Assembly (NCBI RefSeq): GCF_041146395.1
Contig: NC_090990.1
Location: 50,823,501 to 50,887,500 of the forward strand
Source of the DNA: Eulemur rufifrons
Taxonomy: Eukaryota; Chordata; Mammalia; Primates; Lemuridae
Reading direction: 5' to 3'
Length of the DNA: 64,000 nt
Below, piece after piece: positions 22,387 to 34,894 of the stretch (positions within the stretch are counted from its first letter, which is position 1; each line of letters starts with the position of its first letter). Under the pieces are notes generated by a model. That model searched no databases and had not been told where the DNA came from. It saw only the letters and a list, made by a program, of their open reading frames with translations. The translations under genes and the position numbers were made by a program.

Positions 22387-22736
22387 GGCCGGGCGCGGTG
22401 GCTCACGCCTGTAATCCTAGCACTCTGGGAGGCCGAGGCGGGTGGATCGCTCAAGGTCAGGAGTTCGAGACCAGCCTGAGCAAGAGCGAGACCCCGTCTC
22501 TACTAAAAATAGAAAGAAATTATATGGACAACTAAAAATATATATATAGAAAAAAATTAGCCGGGCATAGTGGCGCATGCCTGTAGCCCCAGCTACTCGG
22601 GAGGCTGAGGCAGTAGGATTGCTTAAGCCCAGGAGTTTGAGGTTGCTGTGAGCTAGGCTGACGCCACAGCACTCACTCTAGCCTGGGCAACAAAGTGACA
22701 CTCTGTCTCAAAAAAAAAAAAAAAAAAAAAAAAAAA
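22387..22736 (+). mobile_element. Alu SINE, lemur type, full length
   Basis: The element starts 'ggccgggcgcggtggctcac' and ends with a run of 27 A (22710-22736). The flanking duplication is 'aagattagc' before and 'agattagcc' after. The linker carries 'agaaagaaattatatggaca' and 'actaaaaatatatatataga', and the right arm 'gtgagctaggctgacgccac', which are features of strepsirrhine Alus. With 27 A left in its tail and CpGs still present it is among the younger insertions in the window. Confidence 0.95.
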
Positions 22737-22874
22737 GATTAGCCAAAAACTTAAAAACATTTATATTTAGAGAGATGTGTGCAAGCCAACCATGGAAGAG
22801 TAAGAACAGACTGTAAGCAAAATGTGGGACTCCATACCACAGTCCATCTAAAGCTACAAGAGACTATATTTAGA

Positions 22875-23060
22875 AGCCTGGACTTTGGAGGTATACACAC
22901 AATTTGAGCTATATGACCTTGGACAAGTTACTGAATATCTCTGGGTTTCTGTTTCTATTGAGATCCTAATAATACTGACCTCAAAACCTTATCATGGGGA
23001 TAAGATAATACATGTAAAGTACCTAGCATAGACCCTGACCCAGTAAAATAAAAAGTAAGA
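22875..23060 (+). mobile_element. MIR SINE, forward
   Basis: 'gcctggactttggaggtata', then 'atgaccttggacaagttact' and 'cctagcatagaccctgaccc', follow the MIR forward consensus from its tRNA-related head to its tail. Confidence 0.85.
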
Positions 23061-24433
23061 ATACAGTAAAGTAGGAATATGGTAGGTGGACTCCCCACGG
23101 TAGAGGAGGGGGTGGAGGTAGAGAGAGGGGGGATAATGAGTAGGGGGTTTCACGCTAATGTGATTACACGTAGAACAAACAGCGCAGAGCAACACACTCA
23201 GGATTTCAGATTGTTTAAACAAAAGGATCCAGGACTACCCCCAGAGATTCTCCTAAAACAGAGCAGATTTCTGAGATGGTAGGTTTTGCTGCTCAACTTC
23301 AAAGCTCTTTGAGAACCTGAAAATCTGGAGACTGAGATGCTGGTCTAGGACTCTCCAGAGATGACGGTTCTGTGGTGTGTTGGGGACAGGCAGCAAGAGG
23401 GTGGCAGGGATGGGGGTAGAGTATGGGTCTTTCCCTGGGGCAAGATTGCTTAGAATTTGGGGGGGATAATTAGATACCAGTGTCTCTATACAAAGTGACA
23501 AAACCTCAGGAGTAATTGGAACTTTTCTGAACAAGAACTGTTCGAATATCGATTTGACTTTCTTGAGGTTTTTAGCCAAGTATTTTTCCCACGTATTCCA
23601 GACGTATGACTGAAGACGGGCAGACCCCTGAGTCCAGAGACCCCACTGGTGTGCTGACCGGTGTGCATGCCAGCCTCTGTGTGTCTTCTGTGTTTCATAT
23701 GCTTGTCATTGACAGCCAGAAAAGTAAATCCAAGAGACTATTTCAAAAAGCATCACAAAAATCATCATGGGCAAACTCTAGGTTGACAGATTCCTATGGA
23801 GCCTCCTTCACAAAATAAAATCTTCTAAGTTCTTTTCAGTGTGTTTCTGTTACTAAGATTTTAAAAACAATAAAGAGTGTCCCTGTTGAAAAGGGGCAAT
23901 AAAATAAAAAAAGATTTTAAATACAAACTACTCATGCGACATCTAATTTACTTTTGTATATTTTGTCCTTTGCTTACCCTCAAGTGTTTGGGTATATTGA
24001 TAAAGTTAGCGCTCATATTTTCATCTTGCACATAAAAAAATTCTAAATACATGAAAAAAAGCCAGAGAAATTATCATAAGTTTAGTGTGTATACGATCAA
24101 AATGAAAAGTATCTACCACCCAGCTAAGAGTCTTAAGGATTTACCCTCTGTCACAGAGTAATAAAAGAATAATAAAAGGATTTACCTTTCATTGGGTGTC
24201 ACATGACAACAAAAGGCAATAAGCTTCAGCTTCTGCCATCAACCATAGTTCAACTGAATGATTTTTTTTCTTTATTGAAAAACAAAAGAAAAAAAAATGC
24301 GCTGCAGTGTTTAGTATAGTAACTTCCCAGATGAAAAAAAAAAAAAAAATGTCTGGAACTGGGATTGTACCATGTTGACAGTGCTTTGGCCACGTGGGTT
24401 TCAAGCCATTTTTAATACCAGCTTGTTTTTCAG

Positions 24434-24561
24434 GTGCATCATCCCCTGCTCGACCAGCCACTCCTTTGGTCCCTTGCAGCAGTACCACTCCACCTCCTCC
24501 TCCTCCCCGGCCTCCGTCTCGGCCAAAGCTACCTCCAGGAAAGCCTGGAGTCGGAGATGTG
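24434..24561 (+). CDS. SGIP1: SGIP1 exon (main proline-rich SH3-binding segment)
   Basis: The 128-nt exon enters in phase 1 and ends in phase 0. It reads [13 protein letters not shown], then Ser-Ser-Thr-Thr, six prolines, and [13 protein letters not shown], ending Gly-Val-Gly-Asp-Val. The Arg-Pro-Pro-Ser-Arg-Pro-Lys core has the Pro/Arg spacing preferred by the endophilin SH3 domain, so this is the likeliest endophilin-docking exon (family knowledge plus motif reading). The acceptor is 'gtttttcag' and the donor 'gtatgt'. A second frame is also open across this exon, a side effect of the CCT/CCN repeats. Confidence 0.96.
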
Positions 24562-25519
24562 GTATGTTCCCCTCTGCCCTGACTTGCCCAGTAACAGATG
24601 GTGAGAGTGACCAACAGAAGCTCAAAATGTCTTCTCAAAGGACATCTCAACTTCAGGTCTAAGCATTTAGAGCACCTGTGCAAGCAACCCTTACAGGTGG
24701 CATCTGAAAGACAGTCACTGCAGGACGTTTCAGCCCTCCTCAAACCTCCACCATCTTTCAAGTCAAGGTCTGAAATGATAGGAATAGGACAGTTGGGCCC
24801 TCAACTCTGCTACAGTGGGTTGGATGCAAATGAAGATAGTAATGTTCAATTGTTTTAAATTCTTTAGAAAGAATGTCTCACAATAATTATCTGATTTTAG
24901 AAAACTCCAAAGGAGGGCAAGTCCTGGTTCCTGTCCCCAGAATACAGATAAGCTACTGGTGGTAGACACACTATAACGAGGAGAGTGATGATATGATGGA
25001 TTTTTTGCAGAAGTCCCTTGCGTTGTGCTTTAATGCTGAGAGGTGGAAAACCTTCTGTGTGAATAGTTAAGAGACTTGTGGTGGAGGTAAATTTCTTCAG
25101 CATTTGCACACAGAAATCCCAGACTGACGCTGGCCATAATATTTGGCTTGGCTAGCACAGTACAGTATTTTGTATTTCAGTATCTTTAGATGGGTATGAG
25201 CTCTCACATGGTGTTACCTGCTTAGTCCCTGAAGGCATGTAAGTTCACAGTCCCGAAAGGGACCCGCTGGCCATGTCACAGATCCCAGCTTTTCAAAGCC
25301 TAATGTACTTAGTGAGTTTAGCATGTTATTTACAGTTTCTCCAGCTTCATTCCATAAGCTCCTGTATAGATATAATCAATTTCCATGTAAAAATGTTGTC
25401 ATCTGTTCCACTTTAAGAACCTGAATTGTCATATCCAGGGCTGGGAGACATTAAAAATATGGAACAAAAATACTGCAACCTGTGTATCTAACTCTTCATC
25501 TCTTTTCTTCTTCCTACAG
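24562..25519 (+). other. SGIP1: SGIP1 intron (1 kb)
   Basis: I see no repeat or gene in this intron. The 3' end has a long pyrimidine tract, 'ctcttttcttcttcctacag' (25500-25519). Confidence 0.85.
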
Positions 25520-25646
25520 TCCAGACCTTTTAGCCCTCCCATTCATTCTTCCAGCCCTCCTCCGATAGCACCCTTAGCCCGGGCTGAGAGCACTTCTTCA
25601 ATATCGTCAACCAATTCCTTGAGTGCAGCCACCACTCCCACAGTTG
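25520..25646 (+). CDS. SGIP1: SGIP1 exon (Ser/Pro-rich segment)
   Basis: The 127-nt exon enters in phase 0 and ends in phase 1. It reads [14 protein letters not shown], then [23 protein letters not shown], and Thr-Thr-Pro-Thr-Val. Together with the exon at 24434 it spans 255 nt, a multiple of three, so the two could be skipped only as a pair. Arg-Ala-Glu-Ser-Thr-Ser and the Ser-Pro sites are plausible phosphosites. The donor is 'gtaaac'. The sequence matches SGIP1 from memory. Confidence 0.96.
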
Positions 25647-28600
25647 GTAAACGTTATCTCCTCTCTTTTAATCCATTTGTAGTTTTGACTGGCTATTTCT
25701 TATGATCTGAAATCCCCAGGGCCCTATGTTTCTGGTTGAAATTGTTTTGTTGTGTGTTTTGCTATCACCTGACTCTTCTTTTAAAACCACCTTCTCAGCA
25801 AAGGAGGCCAAGTGCTTTACCAAAGCAAAGAAACAAATAAAAGAACGTTAACACCTGTGTTTTGCAGGAATTTTCTTATGCTATTCCATAAAAAGCTATT
25901 CAAAAAAGTAAAAAAGGAATCACTAAGGAAGGTCTTATATTGTAGATCTTATTTCTTATAATAAAAAGAATCTCCTTTGAGGGAAAATGTGTATTTAAAT
26001 CCCAACGGTGTACCACATCAGAAATCACAAAATTAAGAACTTTTATTTTCTTGAAGCTTTCATTGCTTTATCATTTCTGGTTGTCCTTCTGTTGACAAAT
26101 GTTATACACGTTGGCATTGTGGGACTTGAGCAAACTTTTTGACATTTTTTTCTAGTGCTTTTCAGTGATGTGTGGTCCATTTTCCCAGAGAAATAAGTCA
26201 TTGCTGGCATTTTCAGTAAATGCCTTTGTGCCTCTTTCCCTATGCTGTGATGAAAGTGAAGAGTTGCGAATGGCTGCCCAGCTGGTTGGTTTTCCCAGGT
26301 TTAAATGCCTCATCTTGCCTGGAGCGGCTTCCCTCTTGCCAAGGCTGGTCTCTCTCTTCTCCTACCTCCCCTGGGCTCCTGCTGCCTCTCTCACTTTTGC
26401 ATGCTGTCTCTGACCTCCGGCTCTCCCATTCCATTTTTCCCATGTGGCCCCCACTCCCCACTGTCCTCCTTTATCTGAATGCCCCTCCAATTCTTCCATA
26501 TGATGAACCAGCTGACCCAGCCCGCATTGTTTGGGAGAACCATTAGCCAAAGCTAAATAAATTCTGCTGCTACTCACAGAAGAGCAAACAGCGGAGTTGC
26601 CCATGTGAGAAGTAGCTTGATCAAAGCCTTAAGTTCTTCTGGAAAAGAATTGCCTATTTTCCCAGAGTGCCTCTTAAGGCCCTCAAAGGGAATTTCAACT
26701 ATATCACGTGCTCTATATTTTTAATCAGACCATCCCAACAAGAACCCTTCAAATTTGGTAAAAATATAGCCAGTTACCCAGTTTCATGTGATTTATTAAC
26801 AGACATATTTAACATTATTTATATAGTCACATTTATTCTCATCAATTGAGGCAATTTGGTATTTCCTATCTCTCCCACTGTCTGTTAGTTCATGTCTCTC
26901 TCATTTTTTTGCTTGTTTGTTTTTTCTGTAACATTTATATTTTACCTCCATCTCTTTAATACACTTTGATTGCTACAGCCATCCCCCCCCACTCTGTTTT
27001 ATTTGTTTTCTCAAGATTGTTTGTTTCACACACTCCATGTGGTTTCCCTTGTTGATCAGAGAGGAAAGCAAGAGTGAATTGTCACTCAAGAAGTGGACCC
27101 TAAGTGACTTCAGATGAGCCATATAACATGTTCTTTCAACTCACTATAATTCATAGAGAAAATTGCACACGCAGGGAATTTAAACTATGTCCATGTTTTG
27201 TACAACGTGTTTCTGTACTCCCTGCTGTACAAATCTCAAATCCTGGCCAGCAACTTTGATTCTTAACACATCTAGTATATGTTCTTTCAAGATGAACCAC
27301 AGAGGGCTTAAAACAAAAATAGCCACATAAGAAGATAGTCACACTGCTCCATGGCTGAGGAGCATACTGATTTAATCTGTTTGGTTCTGCTCTTTTTACT
27401 TGGTTTTCATCTTCCTGCTGAATTCCTCACTCTCCTGTTCTGTATTTCCTCCTGCTGCGGGTCGCCTGACAGCCACTTTTCTGTGAAGTAAATACACTGT
27501 CAAATGACTGTCCAGCAGCTTCTTGCGTGTTACTGCCCCTCCACTGCTGGAGCGGACGCGCTTCGTCTGTTCAACCCCAGGGAGCCTACTCAGGACTGCT
27601 GTGGAGTGTCAACTTACTGTAGTCAAATGCCTTGGGGGAGGCAGAGAATTTCAGCAGCAAACTCCTTGAAGTTTATGTCTCTACGTTTCCCTCCCACTGC
27701 CATTATACTTTTTTGACGTTTCCTGTGGCACTTGAGCTGGAATTGGGACATGTATAATGGGAACCAATGAACCAAGTTTATCCAAATTCAAGAACTAAAT
27801 TTTTAAGAGCAAGTCTAAACTTTCTGCACAGCAATTCATATAACAAAATGCCCCTAAAGGACTTTGGTGTGAAATCTTTCCTGAGAGCTGTGATTATAAA
27901 GTAGTAAATCTGATGCTACAGCTGATAGGACAATTTTCTGTGTATTGTCACACTCAAATAATGAAGAGCTCCTACACAACTGAATTTTATTGAATTTAAG
28001 ACGTCCTTGATTTAAAAATGCTCCATTATTTTATGTATGAGTAAGAAAGGGGGGAAAGGTGCCAATTGAGCTAAGATGAAATACTTTCTTATCACAGTAA
28101 TTATTAATATAAGACCCATCCCAATTTCAGACAGGATAGAATGTGGAAAAGTGCACATTTTAGAATCAATGAAATACAGTAAACTCTTTTTGCACTAGAA
28201 GAATCCCACAGGACCTATATTATATGACTTGAGAGAAACTCCTAATATTATGGAGATGAGGAAAATGTTTAAAGTTATGCTATTATAAGAAACAAACTCC
28301 TCAACATTTTTGTTACTTGTTTTTTTATTTCTATGGGTGATAGTAGTTTTTTTTAAATGTTTGCAAAAATCTTCCATAGAACCCACTACAAAAAGACCAC
28401 CATAAAAACAATTTTTCTTCACTGTTAATTATATTCCTTCCCTGCTAATTATGCATTTTAAATCGCATCTTTAACAACCCAGGGATCTGTAATGAATGAA
28501 AAGTAATCATTTATGGGCACCAAAGGATGCATCAGATAGGTTTTGATGCTATGTTTCTTTTGTTTCAAAACTTTGAGTAAAAATTATTTGTATTCAGTAG

Positions 28601-29952
28601 TGGAACAATAGCATCTAAAACATAAAATATGTCCTCTAACCCTTTTTCTCTCCAAGCTGTATTGCAATTCTAAGTTGTGCAGGCTTTCTAAAGCATATCT
28701 GTATTAGTACTAATTATGCTGCACAAAAAGGCCTTCGGAGGTGGATATTCCAGATCCCAAGAAAAATTCCCACATTTTATTTTAGTCTCTTTTTCCCCCG
28801 TTATGCTATTTTATTGGAAAGGCCTGTCTCCAGTACTCCCATAGATGTTATAGGAGTTGCCTTAACTTACTCTGGGCACCGAAAAAGCCACCTGTATAAT
28901 AAAAACTGTAATTCACAGGTTATATCCTACAACCTTAAGAACTAACCCCCCAAAAGTAGTTTCCCTGCCTTACTCCCTAAGGAGGCAAGCTAATTTTCTA
29001 TTTTCCAAAGAACATTACTGTTTATGAAATAGTTTTATACCCTCATCAATTTCCTTATATTCTCTATATTGTAGATAGGATTCTTCCTTACTGGTCTTTG
29101 TACAGATTGTATTCAATTTTCTATCGAAAATTGTTGTAATATATTACCCTAAAGACCTGTGACATTGAGTACCTTTATTTTTAATCACATGGAGTAAAAA
29201 TCCCAATGACTTGCATTTGTTAGTTGGTGAGAAGTGAGACCTTGTAAAGAGCTGAAACAGCTGAAGTCCAGAACCTCAATTCACAATGTTGTGACCAATT
29301 TACAAAGACATTTAGCCACAGCTGGATACCATGGCGAAAGATGAAATTACAATAACGCTGTTCAAAATGAGCAGTCCATAGCTATCAAAGGCAGGTGCAA
29401 GGCAAATTGACTTTGGATATTGATGTGGCTGAAATGGGATAGTTCATGCTGGGACCTTGGATTTATACTGTTGCTTTTTTATGGTCACATTAAAAGCATC
29501 TTTTTTTCCCCATGGGAGGAAGGTGCATGCTGGGGGATCCCATTGAACTCCCAGGGCTCTGTCAGGAGTTCTTGTTGATGGACATATTTCTGGCCACTTG
29601 AGAATTGTGTTGAAGTGAAATACACTCACATAAGTCAATTATTAATGACAGTGGCTTTAGCAACTCCTGAGAAGGTGGAGCATGACTTCTTCCCTGGAGC
29701 TGACTTCGGCCAAATTCACAGATGCCAAAAACCTGGTGTTTTTTAAAATTTTAATTTCTTCTCATAGAATCATCATAAAATAAGTACATCTCTTTTTTAT
29801 ATCCTTCATAACTCCAGTGTCTTTAAGTTTTGTTTCCTTTTTCCATTACAATCATTTCTGTGTTTCAATCGGTAAAGTGTGCTGCTCGATTTCGTTTGGG
29901 ATTTGTATTTGTGTTTTTGTTTTCCATTCGTTTATGTTTCTTTGGTTCGTAG
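25647..29952 (+). other. SGIP1: SGIP1 intron (4.3 kb to the cassette exon)
   Basis: I can name no transposon here with confidence. Open frames on both strands at 26165-26604 coincide with a pyrimidine-rich stretch and look like chance. A short C-run lies at 26983-26990. The 3' end is GT/T-rich ('ttgtatttgtgtttttgttt'). Confidence 0.75.
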
Positions 29953-30018
29953 TGTCAGAAGATGATGTTTTTTATGACAAACTGCCCTCGTTTGAAAGGC
30001 GCTGTGAAACGCCTGCAG
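29953..30018 (+). CDS. SGIP1: Probable SGIP1 66-nt cassette exon
   Basis: The segment is bounded by 'ctttggttcgtag' and a donor 'gtatgg', has phase 1 at both ends and no stop. It encodes 22 residues: Val-Ser-Glu-Asp-Asp-Val-Phe-Tyr-Asp-Lys-Leu-Pro, then Ser-Phe-Glu-Arg-Arg-Cys-Glu-Thr-Pro-Ala. It would sit between Thr-Pro-Thr-Val and Glu-Asn-Glu-Gln-Pro. These residues are absent from the SGIP1 form I remember best, so this is probably an alternative, in-frame exon. The composition (acidic start, Phe-Tyr and Ser-Phe motifs) is protein-like. The upstream GT-rich tract could bind CELF-type splicing regulators (inference). Confidence 0.75.
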
Positions 30019-30958
30019 GTATGGTGCTAGCCGAGTGATCTCTAGATACCTAGATTTCAAAAATCCAAGCCATTATCCATCTGAATGCTGTAAACTCCAT
30101 GGACATGCTCCTCACCTCATGAGTGAACAGTGCCTCTCAGATGCACCCTGTGTATTTACTGTTCATCGTGGAACTCATGCCTCTGAAATATTTTAAGTGA
30201 ATATATTAAAAAGCAGCAGGTTGCATGACAGTTTCTCAGTGACAAGGTTCAAAAAAGGTGAGATGCTATTATTGCTTTGTGAATTTACAAAGTAAGGAAT
30301 AATTTAACTGCTCAGAATTACATGTCTGGTCACTGCTTTTTAATTTCAAAAATAGTAGGGCACCATTAGTAATCTTGTTTTCTCTTTGGTACATAGGTAC
30401 AGGGTGTTTTGTGTCTGAATATCTAAGGTATTTCCAGGGGAGGGGACGGAAGATATAGGACATCTTCCGTGACCTTTAAATTGATATGCAATGCTGTTGT
30501 CATTTAAAACCTAAGCTAGTGTTTTGTACAACCTATAACTTTGAGTTGATCTTTTTGGAAACATAGAAGGAGATGACATTGAAGATGAAATGGATACAGC
30601 AATTGCTGAATGACAGTTTGCCCAAATTAGTGCAGTTAAAATATGCTGACGCCCCTGCATGGCCAGGAAGACTTCTGCTCCATGCACACAAGCACCAAGT
30701 ATCAAGCTACCAGCAACATGTACCCATTCCTTTAGGCCTCCATAGCTTTGCTTTCGCTTTCTGTTTCCTGAACTAAAAATAAAATAAAACAAAACATAGA
30801 TTGCCAGCCTTCCCTTTTTCCCCCTGCACGCTAGTGGCATGCAGTGCCTCCACCCTTCCCCATAGTGAGATTAATGACCTGCTCTGTAACTCACATTGTG
30901 TCCTTCTCTCTCCCTCTCCTTAACCCTTCCCATCCCGCTTCAACTCCTGGCCATACAG
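30019..30958 (+). other. SGIP1: SGIP1 intron (0.9 kb)
   Basis: I see no named repeat in this intron. The last 60 bases are rich in C and T ('ccttctctctccctctcctt'), a strong tract before the acceptor 'ggccatacag'. Confidence 0.85.
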
Positions 30959-31018
30959 AGAATGAACAGCCTTCCCTCGTTTGGTTTGACAGAGGAAAGT
31001 TTTATTTGACTTTTGAAG
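30959..31018 (+). CDS. SGIP1: SGIP1 exon just before the mu-homology domain
   Basis: The 60-nt symmetric exon (phase 1-1) reads [20 protein letters not shown]. The dense aromatic and hydrophobic residues contrast with the disordered proline-rich exons before it. The exon may form an edge strand or a conserved docking peptide next to the mu-homology domain, though that is inference. The acceptor is 'ccatacag' and the donor a consensus 'gtaagt'. It is identical to SGIP1 from memory. Confidence 0.95.
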
Positions 31019-34000
31019 GTAAGTAGTACATAGCATACCAGATTCTAATTTATATTCGCCTCATCCTTATCTCCCCGCCTGCTTTTCCAAATCCCAGTTC
31101 TCTTCAAAAGTTCTGGTCTCCCTTTCTATATGAAAATGCTATGGCTACTTAGAAAACATCAAATACTAAAGAAAATATTACATGAATTTGGTTTGTATGT
31201 GATCTTCAATTTTTCAACTTAAAAAATTAAAGCTAATTTGCAGTTAATATTGGTTACATAATTAACTGTGGTCAATTGAAAACAAAATAAAACAAAGCAC
31301 ACCTTTTTTGGACAAGGAACTTAACTCTGTCAACCAGGGCTCTTTCCTAACATTTTTTGCAAATGCAATGCAACAAACATAAGGATGTTTTTGATTAGTA
31401 TTGGCGTTTAACTTTGTTTTGGATAATTAATATTTAAAATACAACCTCTATTATTGTAAAAGGTAAATATGTGTATATATATTCTTATGCCAATGAATGC
31501 TATATAGGAGATCAGAAAAATGGGGAGAAGGAAAAAAGAAGCATTTTAGTAAGTGGGATCTGCATCTCCTGAAATTGCAATTGGAATGACTGACTGCAGT
31601 AAAATGGGCAACTATTGATGGATTTGCCTTTTGAAAAGATTAGGAAAATATATGCAAATATAATGTCAAATATCTAACCTCAATGTTTGATAATTTGTTG
31701 TATTTTACATTAAGGATTAGCATTCCTCTGTTTTGTATTTAAATTCTAAATCATCTTGACAGGCCAGGCACTTGATAAAATGGCTCATTTGAACTAATGG
31801 TAGAGGAAAAATTAAGTAATTTAACTTAATTAATAGGCCATCTTACAAATTAAGATTTATCACATAAACCCCTACTTTCTAGGATTTTAAATAGCTAAAT
31901 TTATCCTGCAATCAAAAGTAAGCCAAAAAATATTTTACTCTAGAATTGAATCTATATATTGAACTAGTCTTTATGTTTCATGGCAACAAAAAAAATTTTC
32001 CTAATTTGGGTATGTATTTTAATACAATTTTTAAAATCAGAATGGCTGATACACATAAATAGTCTGTATGGTTGTGGCTTTTTCTCTCAGCAGTGAGCTT
32101 TGTTTGCAAGATGGTCCTAGAGATGGAAGTTCTTAGCTCAGAGTAGCTTGGATAACATCAGGAAAGATGGTCTGAATTCAGACTTTCCAAATATCCTGAT
32201 GTCTTGTCCTGGCTTGGCTGGAGGACAGGTGGATAGGCAGTCTTCAGGAGAGGATGTATGTTCTGCACATGATGTCAAAGCCTTCATTGCCTCAGGTCAT
32301 TGATTTCATAATAACAAAGATACAAAATCCACAAACTGTGCCCTCCTAAACTTTCTCTTTGAATCAGATGGAATAAAAAAGTGTCCAGGTATCTTGTTAT
32401 TAATCAGCACATCTCAGAAGCAGCAGCTATGGCTGAATAGGTTGGTAATCCTGAAGTGCACCAAATACTTGTATACCTAGAGCCCTTTCCCTGGTTCCAT
32501 CTGGCCACAGCAGAAGCTGTAGTTTACCCTCTTTTAACCAGGAAATTAAGCAAGACACTACAAAAATCCTCAAATAATTGTCTAGGGCTCCATAAAAAAT
32601 AACTGTGACAGTTTTTTGTTGTTGCTGTTGTTTGTTTTGGCTAGAGTGTGTATTGGCTCGTTTGCTTAGGTTTTACTGTGGATTTCTTTTTACAGAGAAA
32701 GATAAACCTTTTTTGAAGATACCAATCTAAAGATATTTTTGGTTATTATTCTTAAGATATATATTATCAATCAAACATAAGCATTTAATAAATGCGTAGA
32801 ATAACATATCATATTTTATGAAAACACAATATTTGTTAGTAGATTTCTCGGTATCCAAAGTTTGTATCATTGGCATTCTAATTAGTAAGATCCAAACTCC
32901 TTAAGCATTTCTTTTTGGGCCAAGAGAAGTCATATAAGAAGGAATTTTAATAGACATTAATTGGAGTCTCCTAAGATAATGTTATCTTCATCTTGGACTT
33001 CATTCAAGTTTGAGAAGTATAGATGAGGCTTCCTGAGGGGATATGTGAACAGCCCTATCGTGAATGTATATGTCCCTGTATATCTCACCAAGAAACACGT
33101 ACACGGATAAAAGTATATTAAAATTCATTTCAAGGGAAGACTTAGGAGAAACTAAAAATGACATTTTGCCACCTGAGCAAGAATGGCTATGTTTTCAGAA
33201 TGGAGAAAGTTTTGTTTTCATCATTTATATACATTAGCCTCAGGTATTTTTAGCTAGTGCAACTGAGAAGGATTTTTTTTTTTATTATCTGCTGTGATGA
33301 TGACACAGAAATGGTGACATTTTAATTTACCTGGAGAATGGTGCCCTCACCTAAATCTGTATACTCCAAAAAGACTTTCATTCAACATATTTTATTGAAA
33401 AACACATCTAACATAGTCTTCTAGGGCACTCTGGTTTTGCCCACATTTGTTATTATTAATATTAATTAACATTATCTTCAATTCTTCATTCAGGGACTGT
33501 AGAAAAGTACAAAAGTCTTTCGTGTCAAAATATTCATCTGCTCCAAATAGCTTTTCAAGTATTTATTGACTTTTAAATAGTGTCTTTATAGTGTTCAAAA
33601 TCCTATCCTGCCTTATCCATCGTTTTGTTCTTACAGTGCTTTAAGCATCACAGTTACTCAGTCAATGTATGAGCCACTGACCAACCAATCAACTAGGAAG
33701 TGAACATTGGCTTATGAGTTATTTGGAGATCACGTGAAGTGCTTCACACTTCCTAATTTAATTTAACAAGAGAGATAGAAAAGTGTTAGACTGGTGCTAA
33801 CTCACAAGAGTCCTAAAGTTTTTCTGAACATAAAAGTTTTTAGTTTTATAAGCAGCTTCACTGAAATTTCAACCTATTTATTTTAAGCTGGGGCTTTAAA
33901 AAATGTAAAGGTTACAAATGGTAATGACTTCTTAAATTCATCCAAGAGTACATCCTAGTGAAGCTATTAATATCAAATATTCTTTTGAGGTGGAAGGGCA

Positions 34001-34894
34001 AGATATTTGCATGGCAAATAGAAGACGTGACTGTTAGATTTTTGAACAATTCCCTTGAGTGTTTGTTTTAACATCATGATGTTTCTAGAAATGTGCTATT
34101 CCTTTCCTTGGTTAGCTGGTTTAACTACAAAATCATCTTATATGCGGTGGTGGAAAAAAAGAGCCCCTGTTATCATAAGTTCGTGGGTGACCTTGTGTCA
34201 GAATATCACCTCTGGCATCTATCTGTTCACAGTCTCTGATCTCTTACACAGCCTCATCTCTAGATTGTTCTATGCTCCTGATTACTGCTCTTCCTCCATC
34301 TTTCCCACAGGAATGTCACACCCCTAAGCAATGCAGTTCTCTGGGTTTGCAGTCTCTCTGCTGTACTCGCCCACCCATTTCCTTGATGGAATCCCAGCCC
34401 TCTCCAGGGACCATCACTCTGTAGCACTCTCCTCGGGGAGTTCTTCAGTCTTCTGTGGGCCATATGGCACAGGACTAGGAGGCAGAGTTTGGATTCTCCC
34501 AGCTCCCCATTCCACTTCAGAAAACTCCCTGACTGTGAAGAGCAGCCTTCTGATAATTCCACCCTCTACGCTTCTTACTGTAGTTAACAAGTCAGAGCAT
34601 TCCTCTGCATTTATCTATAGGCTTAGGGATGCCGGCAGCTTCCTTTGCATCCTCTGCTCCACCTCACTTCCCAGCATCATCCTGTGACACAGATTCTATG
34701 TGCGTGACCCATCTGGCACCCTGGCTCCAGGGCCTCTTGACTTCAACTCTAACCACCTTTCTCTCCACTCTGCTCAGTAATCTGCACCCCCCAGCCATAC
34801 CCTGGCAACGGTTCCCACTGGCAAGTGCCATTTTTGGCTATTTCGTAACGAACAATTTGCTACACTTTTTGTATACCAAAGACTATATTGAGCA

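Larger units (their letters stand above)
17507..24433 (+). other. SGIP1: SGIP1 intron (6.9 kb)
   Basis: The intron starts GC-rich and then turns AT-rich. It contains a T-run and A-run pair (17959-18032), five MIR copies, a hAT/MER5-like element, and a lemur-type Alu at 22387. Two candidate cryptic exons lie at 17863 and 18718. The 3' end has poly-A patches at 24290 and 24334 and the acceptor 'ccagcttgtttttcag'. Confidence 0.8.

Noticed and set aside
23602..23660. 59-nt segment with acceptor 'cacgtattccag' and donor 'gtgtgc'
   Set aside because: It carries TGA as the third codon in the phase required by the flanking SGIP1 exons, and the donor is weak.
24189..24761. 190-codon open frame on the minus strand over the proline-rich exon
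   Set aside because: The Gly-rich and Phe-run composition is the mirror of CCT/CCN proline codons and of poly-A tracts nearby. It has no known domain.
30565..30790. Acidic open segment (Gly-Asp-Asp-Ile-Glu-Asp-Glu) before the exon at 30959
   Set aside because: It has an AG in front but no GT donor in a usable phase, and stops follow soon. Probably intronic sequence with an ending by chance.
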